Below, one piece after another: positions 33,768 through 44,595 of a DNA stretch of 64,000 nt. Location: positions 1 to 64,000 of the forward strand of contig CALXTW010000009.1 of the NCBI GenBank assembly GCA_944391515.1, written 5' to 3'. The stretch's first letter is position 1, and every line of letters starts with the position of its first letter. The position numbers and the translations under genes were made by a program. The notes under the pieces were generated by a model that saw nothing but the letters and a program-made list of their open reading frames with translations, ran no database searches and was not told the origin of the DNA. The DNA is from an uncultured Alphaproteobacteria bacterium. GTDB taxonomy: Bacteria > Pseudomonadota > Alphaproteobacteria > RF32 > CAG-239.

Positions 33768-34532
33768 CTATTTTCCAAACTTTAGATTATTCCAGCCACC
33801 GGATTTTTTCTGTTGTTGAGCAGGTTGAGATGGTTGCTCCCATTTACGAATAGGACCACTTTGCTGTTTAACCACCTCTTTTTGCTCTTTAGTTTGTGGC
33901 ACACCAACCGGCAATAATTGATTAAGCAAGGTCGGAGAAACAAAATCGACACTCAAATTTTGAAAAGCCTCAACCATTGTATCAACAATTTCAGCTCCGG
34001 GTTTAAAGTTAAAAGTCTTAACTTTTCCACCATAAAAAATTGAATAAGAATAGCAAGGAGCTGAAATCAACATATCTGTAAAATCCACGCCTCTTACCCA
34101 ACGAATCATTATTTTAGGCTTAATAATACATTTTTCAGAATTCACAAAATCAATATTATTTTCATTAGCAAAGAATTCTGTTTTAATTGTTTCCTGCAAG
34201 GGAGCTGACACTACCCCGCAAAAACCGGTAATAGCCATTCCGTTCAGTGTATAACCGCTATAATTATGAGGACGCCCTGCCACTTGATAACAAAAAACTT
34301 GTTCAGCTCCGGTAATATTTGCTAAAGCTGCAGGACCAATAGAATCCTTCACTGCTTGCAAAATTTCCAAACGTTTTTCCTCTTGCCTACGCCAAGAATC
34401 TTCATCCTTTTGAAAAGATTGAACTCCTTCAGCTCCTCCATCAAAATAAGTAGCTTGAGCACAAGTTTCACTACTCCAAGCTGCGCTTAACAACAAAGTT
34501 CCCAAAAGAAAAAATTTTGCATTCATTTGCAT
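33768..34532 (-). CDS. exported protein of unknown function
   Basis: A 254-residue protein with a signal peptide (about 1-25, ending ETCAQA). The mature part has several cysteines (EQVFCYQ, GFCGVV, EKCIIKP, SAPCYSY) that may form disulfides, and a polar Pro/Gln-rich C-terminal tail (about 215-254). No family recognised. Two in-frame ATGs are close to the TAGGAG site; the first is used. It follows the prepilin pair on the same strand, separated by a terminator. Confidence 0.7.
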   Translation of the reverse strand: MQMNAKFFLLGTLLLSAAWSSETCAQATYFDGGAEGVQSFQKDEDSWRRQEEKRLEILQAVKDSIGPAALANITGAEQVFCYQVAGRPHNYSGYTLNGMAITGFCGVVSAPLQETIKTEFFANENNIDFVNSEKCIIKPKIMIRWVRGVDFTDMLISAPCYSYSIFYGGKVKTFNFKPGAEIVDTMVEAFQNLSVDFVSPTLLNQLLPVGVPQTKEQKEVVKQQSGPIRKWEQPSQPAQQQKKSGGWNNLKFGK

Positions 34533-34609
34533 TCAACTCCTATAAACCATAAAAACATTATACAGAAGTTTTTAAACATTGCCTTAAATTTTCCAATTCT
34601 TTACACAAC

Positions 34610-34637
34610 AAAAAGCCCCGCTATTGCGAGGCTTTTA
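34610..34637 (-). terminator. intrinsic terminator of the prepilin genes
   Basis: AAAAGCC/GGCTTTT outer arms and CGC/GCG inner arms with a TATT loop, 11 bp after the prepilin stop codon. Confidence 0.75.
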
Positions 34638-34647
34638 CTTATCAATA

Positions 34648-37600
34648 TTACCAAGGATCCGTATATCCTAAAGTTGGATCATTTAAACGCTTAACATAAT
34701 TCTCATTATCCTTTGCATTAACGGCTCTAAAGCTTCCTAATTGATCATACGTTTTATCAACTATAGTAGAATTCCAAACAGTCTCTGCTCGATTGAAATA
34801 ACAATAAACTGTTGCGTATCCTTCTAATGATTGATTATACACCGGAAAGAGATTCCAAATAACTGTTGTTGTACCTGCACCTGTTGGAGCTAAGCCTAAT
34901 AAATCCACATATTTCTTATAATAAGAATATGGATAAATAAATCCCATAACTGTACTCCACCCCTTAAATCCACTATTTGTATAAGGAATAACCATCGATC
35001 TTAACCATGTATTTTTTTGGAAATACAATGGCATTGGAGCCGTTGTAACATAACTAGATTTATTATAATACTTTGTACCGGTATAACCATCCACATATTC
35101 ATTCGGATCACGAACATTATAATCAATAATCAAATCAGGTTTTGCAGTTGTTTTGGGTCCAGCTACCCCTGCTTGAGCCATTGATAAGGTAGCCGGAGTT
35201 AAGGTAATAACCTTCATATAACCAGGCGGACATGTTGGTGTCGGAACAAAACCTAACCAAGGACTAACCTCACAAGAAGCATTCGTTCCACAATTATTTT
35301 TGCCTTGTAAATCAATTGGATTAGCAGTCTCCCATCCTGGTCCAATTGCACTTTCTTGATAAGTATTATCAACAATATAAATACCTTTATTGATAAAATC
35401 AGGTAAAATATCGCTTAAACGAGCCCCACCTCGAGTAGTCAATTTAATATCATGCATAACTGAGGTATAAGCTGGATTAACTTGATAATGATCATAGGCC
35501 ACATACGCTCCCCCACCATAATCCGTTGGTCTAGTCAAAGCATTGGTATCCAAACCATGATTAGCGACAAAACGATCAGCTTTCACATAACCTTTATGTG
35601 TCTCTAGACCTCCTGCTGCACTACTAGTGTTAGTTGCCAATTCTAATACCCCTTTACGAATATACACATCCCCTTTATTTGCAGCAGTTGCACTCCCAGC
35701 TTGCGTCCCTTTCACATCGACAGTCAAAACACGTGAGGAATCTACCATATTATTAACTTTTAAATAATCATCATCTATTGTAACAGTTGCCGGATTAATA
35801 GCTACGTCATCTTTTTGGTTACTTGGATTGACCTGAAAAACATTTGTTGAATCATTATTCAATACCGAAAATTTTCCGCGCATTGAAGCATATCCAGTAT
35901 TAACAGCAGCAGTTCCTGAAACTCCTGTACCTCCAGGATCGACAACAAAGCCATCAACACCACTACTATCTTTCATCACCAATCTCATTTTTCTAGTTGC
36001 CAATTGTCTGTTTTCGACATCAGTTTTGGCATAAGTAGCACCTGCCGAAGCCTCATTACTATTAGCTTCAGTATTTCCTACTAACATCGAGTTTAAAATC
36101 GACTTTACCTGAACAGATTGCGGATACAATTTCATCATAGTTTCATTTAAAGAGATTGGCGTTGAATCAGTACTACCACTGGTAATTTTAATTTGACCTG
36201 TTGAATCAATCAGAGTACCGCTAGAACCAGATTTAATCTCTGTTTTACCATTAGTTGTATTACTTTGCATCAAAACATTTTGAGACGATTCTAGCAACAA
36301 TCCCGCTGTTCCACCTCTTAAAACACTCTGAGTAGCATTAGTAAACAAACGAGCATCTGTTGAACCAGTTCCTCCCACTCTAAAATCAGGTTGTTTAAAT
36401 ACAGAACTTGTCTCCGTAACAATCGCATTTGTTGGTGCCGCCGGCGTCCCTCCAACTGTCAATTGCGTCCTCGCATGGAGCTTATTCGCATCTATTGTTC
36501 CGCCAACCTTCAAATCTCCACCTAAATATTCATTACCTGTAACATGTAAATTTCCGGTAATTTTTGTATTGGCATTAATATTAACAGGAGCTCCGGTCAC
36601 TCCTGTATCTGCATTCCAAGAACCACCGCTATAACCTAATGTTAAACCTGAATTGGTAGCATTAAAACCAGTTGTTCCATCTCCCAATCTTAATAAATTA
36701 CTTTCAGCTAAAAAGTTATCAGCTATAAATTTTACGGCAGTAGCCGAACCGGCATTATCAACCACAAACTGTCCATCAGCAGCTTTAATACCGCTTTTAA
36801 TGGTTGCGCCACCATTTTTAATATAAAGAGCAGACTCAACATCACCGGCATTTTCAGCAAAATTTGCAGGACGTCCGGCAGCAATAATCATCTGATTAAC
36901 ACTTTTAATATTGTTTCCCAATGCCTCGCTTGAGCCCATCAACAAATCCGTTTCCATTGTATTTAGTTCTCGATTGGTACGATACTTACGATACAAAACA
37001 TTTTCATTATCCACACCGCCTTGAGAAGCAATTCCTTGAACCGAAGAAGCAATAATCGCGCCATCTTTCACTTTATTAGCTGCTAAGCCTAATTCATTAT
37101 TTAAATCTTCCACACTCCAAATACCTTGCGTACCCATCGCTGAGGCCTTTCCCCCAGAAACATTGATATAACCACCGTTACTACCAATCATTGAAGCAAT
37201 ACGTGAAGCGCGCAATTTGGGAAATGTTCCACCATCACTTGGTTCTGTAACCAAAAATGCAGTAATTACCCTCTTACGTCCCTCTCCACCATCAACTTTT
37301 TTGAGCACGACTTGATAATTTTTACTAAATGTTTTTGAATTTTGGGCTTCTTTATCTTTATCTAAAAAACCATAGGGTAAATATTCACAAAAGTGGTTAA
37401 TATTAACGGTTTTATTTTGGGTAGATTCACCAGCTGTTGCCACCATATCCCCATAATCTACAGAAGCTGTTTTACAATTTTGCGATACTGTATTTCCTTG
37501 AATAATATCATCGTAGTGATCCGAAACATAATCATCTAAAGATTTAATTAATGCGCGTACTTCACTGGCTGCATTAATATCCTGCAATTCGGTTGTTCTT

Positions 37601-37716
37601 TCAGCTGATTTTTTATATAAAATCGGCGTCACCATAGAAATAAGGGCCAACATAGCCATAGCCTCAATCATTAAACTACCGATTTCGTTTAATTTTGACT
37701 TTTTATGTTTCAGCAT
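34648..37716 (-). CDS. giant type IV prepilin-like surface protein (PilV-like)
   Basis: A 1022-residue protein from ATG 37716 (GAGGAG upstream). The N-terminus is a type IV prepilin signal: basic leader MLKHKKSKLNEIG, cleavage after G, then SLMIEAMAMLALISMV with the conserved Glu at +5 and a hydrophobic helix. The body (about 200-800) is a Ser/Thr/Asn/Gly-rich, repetitive beta-type sequence resembling phage tail fibres. The C-terminal 200 residues contain cysteines (NNCGTNASCEVSPW, PTCPPGYMK) and many aromatic residues. The architecture recalls PilV tip adhesins of conjugative thin pili. I see no shufflon repeats. The gene follows a PilM-like gene by 18 bp. Confidence 0.8.
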   Translation of the reverse strand: MLKHKKSKLNEIGSLMIEAMAMLALISMVTPILYKKSAERTTELQDINAASEVRALIKSLDDYVSDHYDDIIQGNTVSQNCKTASVDYGDMVATAGESTQNKTVNINHFCEYLPYGFLDKDKEAQNSKTFSKNYQVVLKKVDGGEGRKRVITAFLVTEPSDGGTFPKLRASRIASMIGSNGGYINVSGGKASAMGTQGIWSVEDLNNELGLAANKVKDGAIIASSVQGIASQGGVDNENVLYRKYRTNRELNTMETDLLMGSSEALGNNIKSVNQMIIAAGRPANFAENAGDVESALYIKNGGATIKSGIKAADGQFVVDNAGSATAVKFIADNFLAESNLLRLGDGTTGFNATNSGLTLGYSGGSWNADTGVTGAPVNINANTKITGNLHVTGNEYLGGDLKVGGTIDANKLHARTQLTVGGTPAAPTNAIVTETSSVFKQPDFRVGGTGSTDARLFTNATQSVLRGGTAGLLLESSQNVLMQSNTTNGKTEIKSGSSGTLIDSTGQIKITSGSTDSTPISLNETMMKLYPQSVQVKSILNSMLVGNTEANSNEASAGATYAKTDVENRQLATRKMRLVMKDSSGVDGFVVDPGGTGVSGTAAVNTGYASMRGKFSVLNNDSTNVFQVNPSNQKDDVAINPATVTIDDDYLKVNNMVDSSRVLTVDVKGTQAGSATAANKGDVYIRKGVLELATNTSSAAGGLETHKGYVKADRFVANHGLDTNALTRPTDYGGGAYVAYDHYQVNPAYTSVMHDIKLTTRGGARLSDILPDFINKGIYIVDNTYQESAIGPGWETANPIDLQGKNNCGTNASCEVSPWLGFVPTPTCPPGYMKVITLTPATLSMAQAGVAGPKTTAKPDLIIDYNVRDPNEYVDGYTGTKYYNKSSYVTTAPMPLYFQKNTWLRSMVIPYTNSGFKGWSTVMGFIYPYSYYKKYVDLLGLAPTGAGTTTVIWNLFPVYNQSLEGYATVYCYFNRAETVWNSTIVDKTYDQLGSFRAVNAKDNENYVKRLNDPTLGYTDPW

Positions 37717-37734
37717 AACTATTCTCCTCAATTC

Positions 37735-38445
37735 CTACATATAAGGCGTCATATAAATCAAACAATAGGGGCAATTATTATTGTTAACGCAAACTCTACT
37801 AAACGATTTATTACCGACACCGTCTAATTCATTTGAAATAATATACTGAGGAATAGAAGTATATGTTACCTCACGCCCTCTAATAGCCATTGTCGATTTA
37901 ACGGTTTCTTCTGGCCCCCATAAATCAGAATTTGCCTGAGTTGCATAACCAAAATCCGTTCCCATACCCACCGTATTTTCAATTGCTTTAAGTAAATTAC
38001 CATCAGGTTTCCCTGAAATCAAATTTCTCCAACGAGACGGAATACATCCAAAAGTCACTAAATAAGTAATAGCTTTAGGATTAGAACAACAACTAACACC
38101 ACCTGCAGCACATCCTGCAACAGCACTTGATAAATTCGTACTATCTCTATCCAGGCAATAGATTAAAGAGGTATATTCTTCAGTTCTGTCAAATCCATAA
38201 GGTAAATAATATTCCAAATCATCAAGCTCTATTTGCCCCGGATAATAAGAAACAACAGTATTGCCATTTTCTGGAGGCTGATGATCTTTAATATATGCTT
38301 GAGCAGCTTTGTGTTGCGTAACAATTTTAGCCACGACAGATTCAGCTTGAGGAACAGTATACAACTCAGCCATATCTTCACGCGTTGACAAATTAAACGC
38401 GTAAATCATGACAATAAATGTCGCCAACAGCATCCACGTATACAT
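37735..38445 (-). CDS. PilM-like membrane-anchored pilus protein
   Basis: A 236-residue protein with an N-terminal membrane helix (MYTWMLLATFIVMIYAFNL), then a mostly periplasmic domain with paired cysteines (CAAGGVSCCSN, CVNNNNCPYC). The N-terminus resembles PilM of R64-type conjugative pili, which also precedes PilV-like genes, but at 236 residues it is longer than those. It may be the assembly partner of the giant prepilin. Moderate certainty; the family match rests on the N-terminal 60 residues and on context. Confidence 0.6.
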   Translation of the reverse strand: MYTWMLLATFIVMIYAFNLSTREDMAELYTVPQAESVVAKIVTQHKAAQAYIKDHQPPENGNTVVSYYPGQIELDDLEYYLPYGFDRTEEYTSLIYCLDRDSTNLSSAVAGCAAGGVSCCSNPKAITYLVTFGCIPSRWRNLISGKPDGNLLKAIENTVGMGTDFGYATQANSDLWGPEETVKSTMAIRGREVTYTSIPQYIISNELDGVGNKSFSRVCVNNNNCPYCLIYMTPYM

Positions 38446-38717
38446 TTTTTCCTCTTATTCAATACATTACAATATATTTTAACATATTAAAAGCTCCATT
38501 ACCAGATATAGTAAAAAGAGCAAAAAAAATTTAATATATTTGTAACACAAATCCATTCATTATCCTAATTATTGTTATTATACACTCTCATTCAATAATT
38601 ATTAGTTAAAAAAACACTCTTTTTAAGAGGAAATCCGTTTAATAAGTTGCTTTTTAATGTTTATTAATTTTATTAATAATGTAAAATAGGCAAGAAATAA
38701 ACAATGGGGAAAACATT
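38446..38717. other. 272-bp AT-rich divergent intergenic region
   Basis: No gene seen. It separates the prepilin operon (minus) from the flagellar operon (plus) and must hold both promoters. A candidate for fliL is TTGCTT with a 17-bp spacer and TATTAA near 38645-38675. GGGGAAAACATT before the fliL ATG gives a ribosome site. Confidence 0.4.
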
Positions 38718-39239
38718 ATGGACTTCGAAGACGACGACCAAGAACCAGAAAAAGAACTACTAAAACCTTTTAACAAAAAAAAGGTTTTACTCTACGTTTT
38801 ACCGATAGTGGTCATTATTGGTTTGGTCGTGAGTTTTATCATCGTATTCACCAAAAAAGACGCCGACTTAGGAGGTGAATATAGTATAATATCTAGCAGC
38901 AACGAGGATGGCTCTTCTTCAAAAATAACGGTTTTTTATTCACTCCCCGAATTAATGGCCAATCTCCGCACTTCTGACGGAAAGACGACAACTGTAAAAC
39001 TAAAACTAAGTATTGAATTATCCTCAGTGGATGATATAAAAACCATAGAAGCCTTACTACCAAGAATAAATGACACCTTATTGGCACATATTGTAGAACT
39101 TACCCCTGATGAACTAAGTGGGGCAAATGGTCTTTACAATTTGAAAAGAGAGTTGTTATACAGAATAAACCTGTTAACAGACCCAATTAAAGTTTCAAAT
39201 CTGAATTTCAAAACTTTTGACATTCAGAAAAATAATTAA
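38718..39239 (+). CDS. fliL: FliL, flagellar basal body-associated protein
   Basis: Inner-membrane protein that surrounds and supports the flagellar stators. The 173-residue protein has a cytoplasmic acidic and basic head (DFEDDDQEPEKEL), one membrane helix (about 27-47) and a periplasmic stomatin-like domain, ending near ILLTDPIKVSNLNFKTFDIQ. This fits the FliL family, whose C-terminus usually contains V-x-x-V-x-F-x-x-F-x-x-Q. First gene of the flagellar block. Confidence 0.85.
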   Translation: MDFEDDDQEPEKELLKPFNKKKVLLYVLPIVVIIGLVVSFIIVFTKKDADLGGEYSIISSSNEDGSSSKITVFYSLPELMANLRTSDGKTTTVKLKLSIELSSVDDIKTIEALLPRINDTLLAHIVELTPDELSGANGLYNLKRELLYRINLLTDPIKVSNLNFKTFDIQKNN

Positions 39240-39253
39240 AAGAGGATAAGACA

Positions 39254-40336
39254 GTGGCTGAAGAGCAAAAATCCGCAACCGATAGCACCACAGACAACAA
39301 AGCACAAGATTGGACCGATAGAATTGAAGTCAGAGAAGGTGGTAGCGTCTCCAATACATCGCTGGATGGGGATTCCAAAATACTTAATCAAGAAGAGATT
39401 GACACTTTGTTTGGCTATACTCCTGACCAAGATGAAGAAGGCTACGCTCTAAAAACAGGTGTTCAAGCAATTCTAAATTCATCAATGGTGTCTTATGAAC
39501 GCCTTCCGATGTTAGATATTGTCTTTGATCGTTTGATTCGCATGATGGCTACATCTTTAAGAAATTTCACCCAAGATAACGTTGAAGTTTCTTTAGACAG
39601 TATAGAATCAATGCGTTTCGGTGAATATATCGATTCTTTAACTCTTCCTACATTACTCGGTGTATTCAAAGCAGAAGAATGGGACAACTATGGCCTAATG
39701 TCGGTTGATTCTTCTTTAGTTTATTCTATGGTTGATGTTTTGTTAGGCGGACGCCGCGGCACTGCAGCCATGCGTATTGAGGGACGCCCCTATACCACAA
39801 TTGAGCTCAACCTCGTTAAAGATATGATTGAGTTAATATTATCAGACTTATCAACGGCATTCGACCCCATAACCTCAGTCACATTCAGCTATGACAGATT
39901 GGAAACCAATCCTCGTTTTGCCACTATTTCACGTCTTTCCAATGCTGTAATTGTAGCACGTTTAAGAGTTGATATGGAAGACCGCGGCGGCAAGATGGAT
40001 TTGATGATACCTTACGCCACATTAGAACCGATTCGTGAGCTTTTACTGCAAATGTTCATGGGTGAAAGATATGGCCGTGATGCCATTTGGGAAAATCATC
40101 TCATAGAGCAGCTCTGGGAAACAGATGTTGAATTACAAGCGATTCTCAAAGAAAAAGTCGTCACTTTAGGCGAAATTGCCAAATGGGATAAAGGCTCATT
40201 TTTACCATTAGATATGTACCCTCACGATGATGTAACGCTTATCTGCGGAGATGTTCCTTTATTTACGGGCGCTATGGGGCGAAAAGAAGAAAATGTGGTT
40301 ATCAAGATTAAAGGAAAGGCAGAAAAAAATGGATAG
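39254..40336 (+). CDS. fliM: FliM, flagellar motor switch protein
   Basis: C-ring protein that binds CheY-P and sets rotation direction. The 360-residue protein starts at GTG 39254 with AGAGGA upstream. The CheY-binding motif LNQEEIDTLFG is at about 44-54. The middle domain follows (SLDSIESMRFGEYIDSLTLPTLLGVFKAEEWDNYGLM). The C-terminal SpoA-like domain contains LGEIAKWDKGSFLPL. The first 40 residues are a polar extension. Overlaps the next gene by 8 bp. Confidence 0.95.
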   Translation: MAEEQKSATDSTTDNKAQDWTDRIEVREGGSVSNTSLDGDSKILNQEEIDTLFGYTPDQDEEGYALKTGVQAILNSSMVSYERLPMLDIVFDRLIRMMATSLRNFTQDNVEVSLDSIESMRFGEYIDSLTLPTLLGVFKAEEWDNYGLMSVDSSLVYSMVDVLLGGRRGTAAMRIEGRPYTTIELNLVKDMIELILSDLSTAFDPITSVTFSYDRLETNPRFATISRLSNAVIVARLRVDMEDRGGKMDLMIPYATLEPIRELLLQMFMGERYGRDAIWENHLIEQLWETDVELQAILKEKVVTLGEIAKWDKGSFLPLDMYPHDDVTLICGDVPLFTGAMGRKEENVVIKIKGKAEKNG

Positions 40337-40769
40337 TCTTGAGTTAATCATCAATTTAAGCATCATTATTCTTTTGATACCAACCATTATTTACGCTTAC
40401 AAGCTAAATAAAAACTTAAGCCTATTGCGCCAAAATCAAAAGAGTCTTTCACAGTTGATTTCATCTCTCAATGAGGCAACCTACAAAGCGGAAAACTCCA
40501 TTCCAAAGCTTAAAACCGTCACTCAAAACTCCTCAGAAGATTTGAAAGAAGTCATTGACAGTGCCAAAACTCTGAAAGACGATTTAACTTTCATAAATGA
40601 GCGAGCTGACAATCTGGCTGATCGTTTGGAAAATGTCATTCATGCCGGTCGAGAAATCTCCCCTGCTGGAAACAAATCGCAAAGAATAGATGACAATAAG
40701 CTCTCAGAAGACGATTCTCGTTCTTTAGCTGAAATGGAACTCTTAAAAGCTCTTCGCTCGATAAAATAA
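40329..40769 (+). CDS. flagellar-cluster membrane protein (DUF6468-like)
   Basis: A 146-residue protein from ATG 40329, overlapping the end of fliM. One N-terminal membrane helix (about 5-25, LELIINLSIIILLIPTIIYAY) is followed by a long helical, coiled-coil-prone cytoplasmic or periplasmic region (LSLLRQNQKSLSQLISSLNEATYKAE). This size and place, between FliM and MotE, matches the DUF6468 protein of alphaproteobacterial flagellar clusters; the family name is from memory. Its role is unknown. Confidence 0.75.
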   Translation: MDSLELIINLSIIILLIPTIIYAYKLNKNLSLLRQNQKSLSQLISSLNEATYKAENSIPKLKTVTQNSSEDLKEVIDSAKTLKDDLTFINERADNLADRLENVIHAGREISPAGNKSQRIDDNKLSEDDSRSLAEMELLKALRSIK

Positions 40770-40779
40770 GGTTTATGTT

Positions 40780-41430
40780 ATGTTAAAAAAACTAAAACAA
40801 CATTTTCGTATATTACCCTTGGTTATATTTATGGCTGTTTTGACGTTATCAATACGCGTCAACAATTTATTTGATATGCTCAAAAACCCCTACAACAATC
40901 ATTTCAGCATTTCTCAAAGCAATGCTTTTGCAGAAGAAAAAGATACGCAAGAGACTGCCGACTTAAGCAAAATTTTGGAATCAAATGCAACATCTCAAAC
41001 CTCCGCCAACGGCACACAAACAAATAGTGCTTTTTCGCAATCAGAGATTATGATTTTGCAAGAATTGGCTGAACGCCGTGAGGCTTTAGATATCAGGAGT
41101 CGTGAAATAGACAAGAAAGCCGTTCAACTACGCGTTGCCGAACAAGAAATTGACAAGCGTTTAACCCAGCTTCGAGACTACGAGCAAAAATTGCGCAAAC
41201 TAATCAAAGAATATAACGATAAAGAAAAAGCCAAAATAGATGCTCTAGTTAAGGTATATTCGACCATGAAACCCAAAGACGCCGCCAGAATTTTCAATAC
41301 CTTGGATATTGATGTGACCGTGTCTTTGTTAAAAGAAATGAAACCCTCAACCTCTTCGGCGATTCTCTCACAAATGAAAGCAGAAAAAGCCAAAGAAATT
41401 ACGGATAAGATTATAGGCAACAATATTTAA
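40780..41430 (+). CDS. motE: MotE-family flagellar motor chaperone
   Basis: A 216-residue protein with an N-terminal signal anchor (about 10-30), a long coiled coil (about 85-150, RREALDIRSREIDKKAVQLR) and an MgtE-N-like domain at the end (VKVYSTMKPKDAARIFNTLDIDVTVSLLKEMKPSTSSAIL). That layout is typical of MotE, which helps fold or stabilise the MotC/MotB stator part in alphaproteobacteria. The stator genes motA and motB are not in the window. Confidence 0.85.
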   Translation: MLKKLKQHFRILPLVIFMAVLTLSIRVNNLFDMLKNPYNNHFSISQSNAFAEEKDTQETADLSKILESNATSQTSANGTQTNSAFSQSEIMILQELAERREALDIRSREIDKKAVQLRVAEQEIDKRLTQLRDYEQKLRKLIKEYNDKEKAKIDALVKVYSTMKPKDAARIFNTLDIDVTVSLLKEMKPSTSSAILSQMKAEKAKEITDKIIGNNI

Positions 41431-41442
41431 GCGGACATTAAA

Positions 41443-44400
41443 TTGATTATTATCAAGCAACATAAAATATCCCGTTTTCTGCAAACTCTGCTTTGCAGTA
41501 CGGTATTTTTATCTCCTGACATCTCTGTTGCTGCATCTGTCGATTCAACCATCACCATTCCGTTATCCGAAACTGTTGACTATACATTAGAGAATAAAGG
41601 GCAAGAACTTTTCTTGGCTTTTAGCCAACCTCAACCTTTAAACCAAATCATCAAAACTCTTCCGCAAACTGTAAGCAAAGCGAGTATTACCAACCTCAAT
41701 AAAGGCTTAATTTTAACATTTGACGCCCCCATCACCGTACAAAACAAAAGAGAAAACGGCAATTTGGTAATTACCGTGCAAAAACAAGAGCAAAATTCAA
41801 CTTCTCAAAGTATTGATGCAAAAAATTCAGCTCTTAAACTTGACTATGGCTCACACGACGATTTTGATAGATTTACCTTTGAATTTTCGATAGATAAAAA
41901 GCCATCTTACAAGGTAAAAGCAACTCCCAAAGAGACGATTATATCATTTAAAACCACGCCCAACATTCTTCCCCAAAATGTAACCCAATATGGGCAGGCA
42001 GCTCAAATTATGCGTCAAGGCAATAAGGATGGTGGATTAGATATTATCTTTCCGGCAGCATTGATTAAATCATTTGAGCACAATAACAAAATTGTCTTGG
42101 ATATCAAAGCGGCTACATCAAAAGCTCAAGCAAACCAAGAAAATATTGAGCCACAAAAATCGCAACCCATAAACAAATTAACACAAACTTTAGCAGTTGT
42201 TGAGCCGACATCTCTCACCAATGCACAAGCAGATATTGTTCAACCCAACCAAGTAGCAAGCTTGAGTTTTTCTTGGAATATGCCGGTAGGTTTATCTGTT
42301 TTTGAAAGAAGCGGCTATATCTGGGTAATTTTTGATCACATGCAAAATGTTGATCTTCAGACCTTGCAAAATTATGCCTCAGCTTTGGCCGATGAGGTTA
42401 TCCAACTTCCACACCCCAATGCCACGGTAATCCGTATTCATCCCAAGACTAAAGTAAACACCTTCGTCCGTAAGGAAGGTCTCCTCTGGATTGTTGACTT
42501 GTTTACGCGCGATGCACCTGAGGAAGGAGCTTCTCTACCGATTTATACGCAATACAACATCAACAATCAGCCTTATTTGTTTATTCCATCAACCGCAGCC
42601 GGAGATGTTGTTTCATTAATAGACCCTGAAATCGGTGATTTAATTGTCACAGGTACCAGCACTGAAGTAGGACTTGGCATCAAAGATGAATATAATTACC
42701 CTGACTTAACATTACTGCAAACCAAACAAGGTGTGGCTTTCAGTGCAGATGCTACTGATATTGCCTTAAACCGCGGTAATACCGGTTATACCATCCAGGC
42801 TGTCCGCAGAGGGTTAAACATCTCCCCCAATTTGGAGCTTCTGAAACACCAAAAACAATTAGCTCAAGAAGATGAAACTTTATCCAACCTTTCTTCAGAA
42901 TTCGATAAAGACCTCTTAGGTAAAACTTTCCTAGAAGCTGAAGACCAACTAAAACAAGAAATTATTCAAGTTGATGCAGACCAAAAGGACAAAGCCACTC
43001 TTGAGTTAGCCAAATATTATATTTCACAAGGCTTAGGTACTAATGCATTAGGCGTATTGCAAAAATTAGCAGCCAAGAAATCCCCGTTAACCACAACTGA
43101 GAGATTTCATGGAATGTTAGGAGCGGCTAACTTTTTAGCCGGACGATACGCTCAAGCCGCCGAAGAATTTTCTTATGGCAAACTTCCCGAAATCAACGAA
43201 GCCATCTTTTGGCGCACCTTGTCTTTGTCGGCACAAGACCCAAGCGCCGAAAACAACGCCGTTTTGGTAAGTTACTTAAATTTAGTTCGCAATTATCCGC
43301 TTCAAATTCGTAAAGCTATTGCTCGTGTTGGTGCCAGAACTGCAATTGCCGCCGGAGATGACATTACGGCGCAAAGCTTTATAGATATCCTCAAAACCAT
43401 GAATAAGCCCTATCTACAACCAGAAATTAATTATCTGACAGCCGAAAAGATGCTTATGCAAGGTTATCCGCGCAATGCCATTCAGGAATATCGTAAAGCA
43501 GCCAACAGCAATGATTTGAAATATTCCTCTTTGGCCCGTAAAAAGATTGCCGATTTGGAAATTCGCCTAAACGTTATTCCACCGATTAAGGCTATTGAAG
43601 TGCTAGAAGGCCTACGTTATGCCTGGGGTGAAATTGAGTTTAAGAAACAGCTCCTTAGTGATTTAAGTAATTTATATGTCAGAAATTATGACTATAAATC
43701 AGCGCTAAATACACTTGATGATTTGAAAAAAATCTCTCCACAGGAAGACAAACCCAAAGTAGAGCGCCGTCAAGTAAAACTCTTTGAAGATATTTATCTC
43801 AACAACCAAGCCGATAACTTGAGTGCTCTAAAAGCTCTGGCTTTATACCTTGACTACCAATACTTAGCTCCCAAGAGTAAATATTATAACGCGATTGTTC
43901 AAAAATTAGCTGATCGTCTTGTTGCTGTTGACTTATTGGACAGAGCATACAATTTATTGGAAGAAAGATTAAAAAGCGGACAATTAAATAAAATTGAGCA
44001 AGCCACCTATGGCTCTCGCTTAGCTCTGATAGAATTATTCCGTGGCAACAATTACGAAGCCTTAAAGCTTCTGGATAGCACACAAACCCCAGACCTTCCA
44101 CAAACTTTAGACCTTCAACGTCGCATTATCAAAGCTAAAGCTTTGGTTGGCACCGGACAAGAAAATCAAGCCATAGAATTGCTAAAAGATGACTACAGTA
44201 AAAATGCCTTGTTGTTAAAGAGTGAAATTTTCTGGAGAGGTGGTCTTTGGGGAAATGCCGCTGATTCGATTAAATATTTAATTGAGAAACCCACCCCAGG
44301 AAAGCCCCTCAGCGAAGAGCAAATAAATTACATTCTGGATTGGGCAACCGCACTTAAAAAAGCCGGTCGAGAAACTGTGATTATTCGTTTGCGCAACAAG

Positions 44401-44595
44401 TTTATGCCCTATTTCAAAGACACCAAATATTACAGTGCCTTTAGTGTACTTACCGGAACATTTGATAATTCTCAAATTAACATTCGCACCATAGATAAAG
44501 CGGTCAGCGATATTGAAACCTTTAGTAATTTTGCCAAGATTTATAATAAATCTTTGATAGAGGATTCTCTAAGCGATGGCAACACACCTCAATAA
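41443..44595 (+). CDS. large exported TPR protein of the flagellar cluster
   Basis: A 1050-residue protein beginning at TTG 41443 ([19 protein letters not shown]) with a signal peptide ending near SVAASV; no better start codon is in frame. The first 400 residues are beta-rich (AMIN-like strands such as [27 protein letters not shown]). From about 500 onward there are many TPR-like helix pairs ([54 protein letters not shown]). Alphaproteobacterial flagellar clusters often carry such a large TPR protein. Its stop lies 20 bp inside uvrB. Confidence 0.8.
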   Translation: MIIIKQHKISRFLQTLLCSTVFLSPDISVAASVDSTITIPLSETVDYTLENKGQELFLAFSQPQPLNQIIKTLPQTVSKASITNLNKGLILTFDAPITVQNKRENGNLVITVQKQEQNSTSQSIDAKNSALKLDYGSHDDFDRFTFEFSIDKKPSYKVKATPKETIISFKTTPNILPQNVTQYGQAAQIMRQGNKDGGLDIIFPAALIKSFEHNNKIVLDIKAATSKAQANQENIEPQKSQPINKLTQTLAVVEPTSLTNAQADIVQPNQVASLSFSWNMPVGLSVFERSGYIWVIFDHMQNVDLQTLQNYASALADEVIQLPHPNATVIRIHPKTKVNTFVRKEGLLWIVDLFTRDAPEEGASLPIYTQYNINNQPYLFIPSTAAGDVVSLIDPEIGDLIVTGTSTEVGLGIKDEYNYPDLTLLQTKQGVAFSADATDIALNRGNTGYTIQAVRRGLNISPNLELLKHQKQLAQEDETLSNLSSEFDKDLLGKTFLEAEDQLKQEIIQVDADQKDKATLELAKYYISQGLGTNALGVLQKLAAKKSPLTTTERFHGMLGAANFLAGRYAQAAEEFSYGKLPEINEAIFWRTLSLSAQDPSAENNAVLVSYLNLVRNYPLQIRKAIARVGARTAIAAGDDITAQSFIDILKTMNKPYLQPEINYLTAEKMLMQGYPRNAIQEYRKAANSNDLKYSSLARKKIADLEIRLNVIPPIKAIEVLEGLRYAWGEIEFKKQLLSDLSNLYVRNYDYKSALNTLDDLKKISPQEDKPKVERRQVKLFEDIYLNNQADNLSALKALALYLDYQYLAPKSKYYNAIVQKLADRLVAVDLLDRAYNLLEERLKSGQLNKIEQATYGSRLALIELFRGNNYEALKLLDSTQTPDLPQTLDLQRRIIKAKALVGTGQENQAIELLKDDYSKNALLLKSEIFWRGGLWGNAADSIKYLIEKPTPGKPLSEEQINYILDWATALKKAGRETVIIRLRNKFMPYFKDTKYYSAFSVLTGTFDNSQINIRTIDKAVSDIETFSNFAKIYNKSLIEDSLSDGNTPQ

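Noticed and set aside
34648-37716. Shufflon at the 3' end of the PilV-like gene
   Set aside because: I found no inverted 19-bp repeats, alternative C-terminal segments or recombinase gene next to it.
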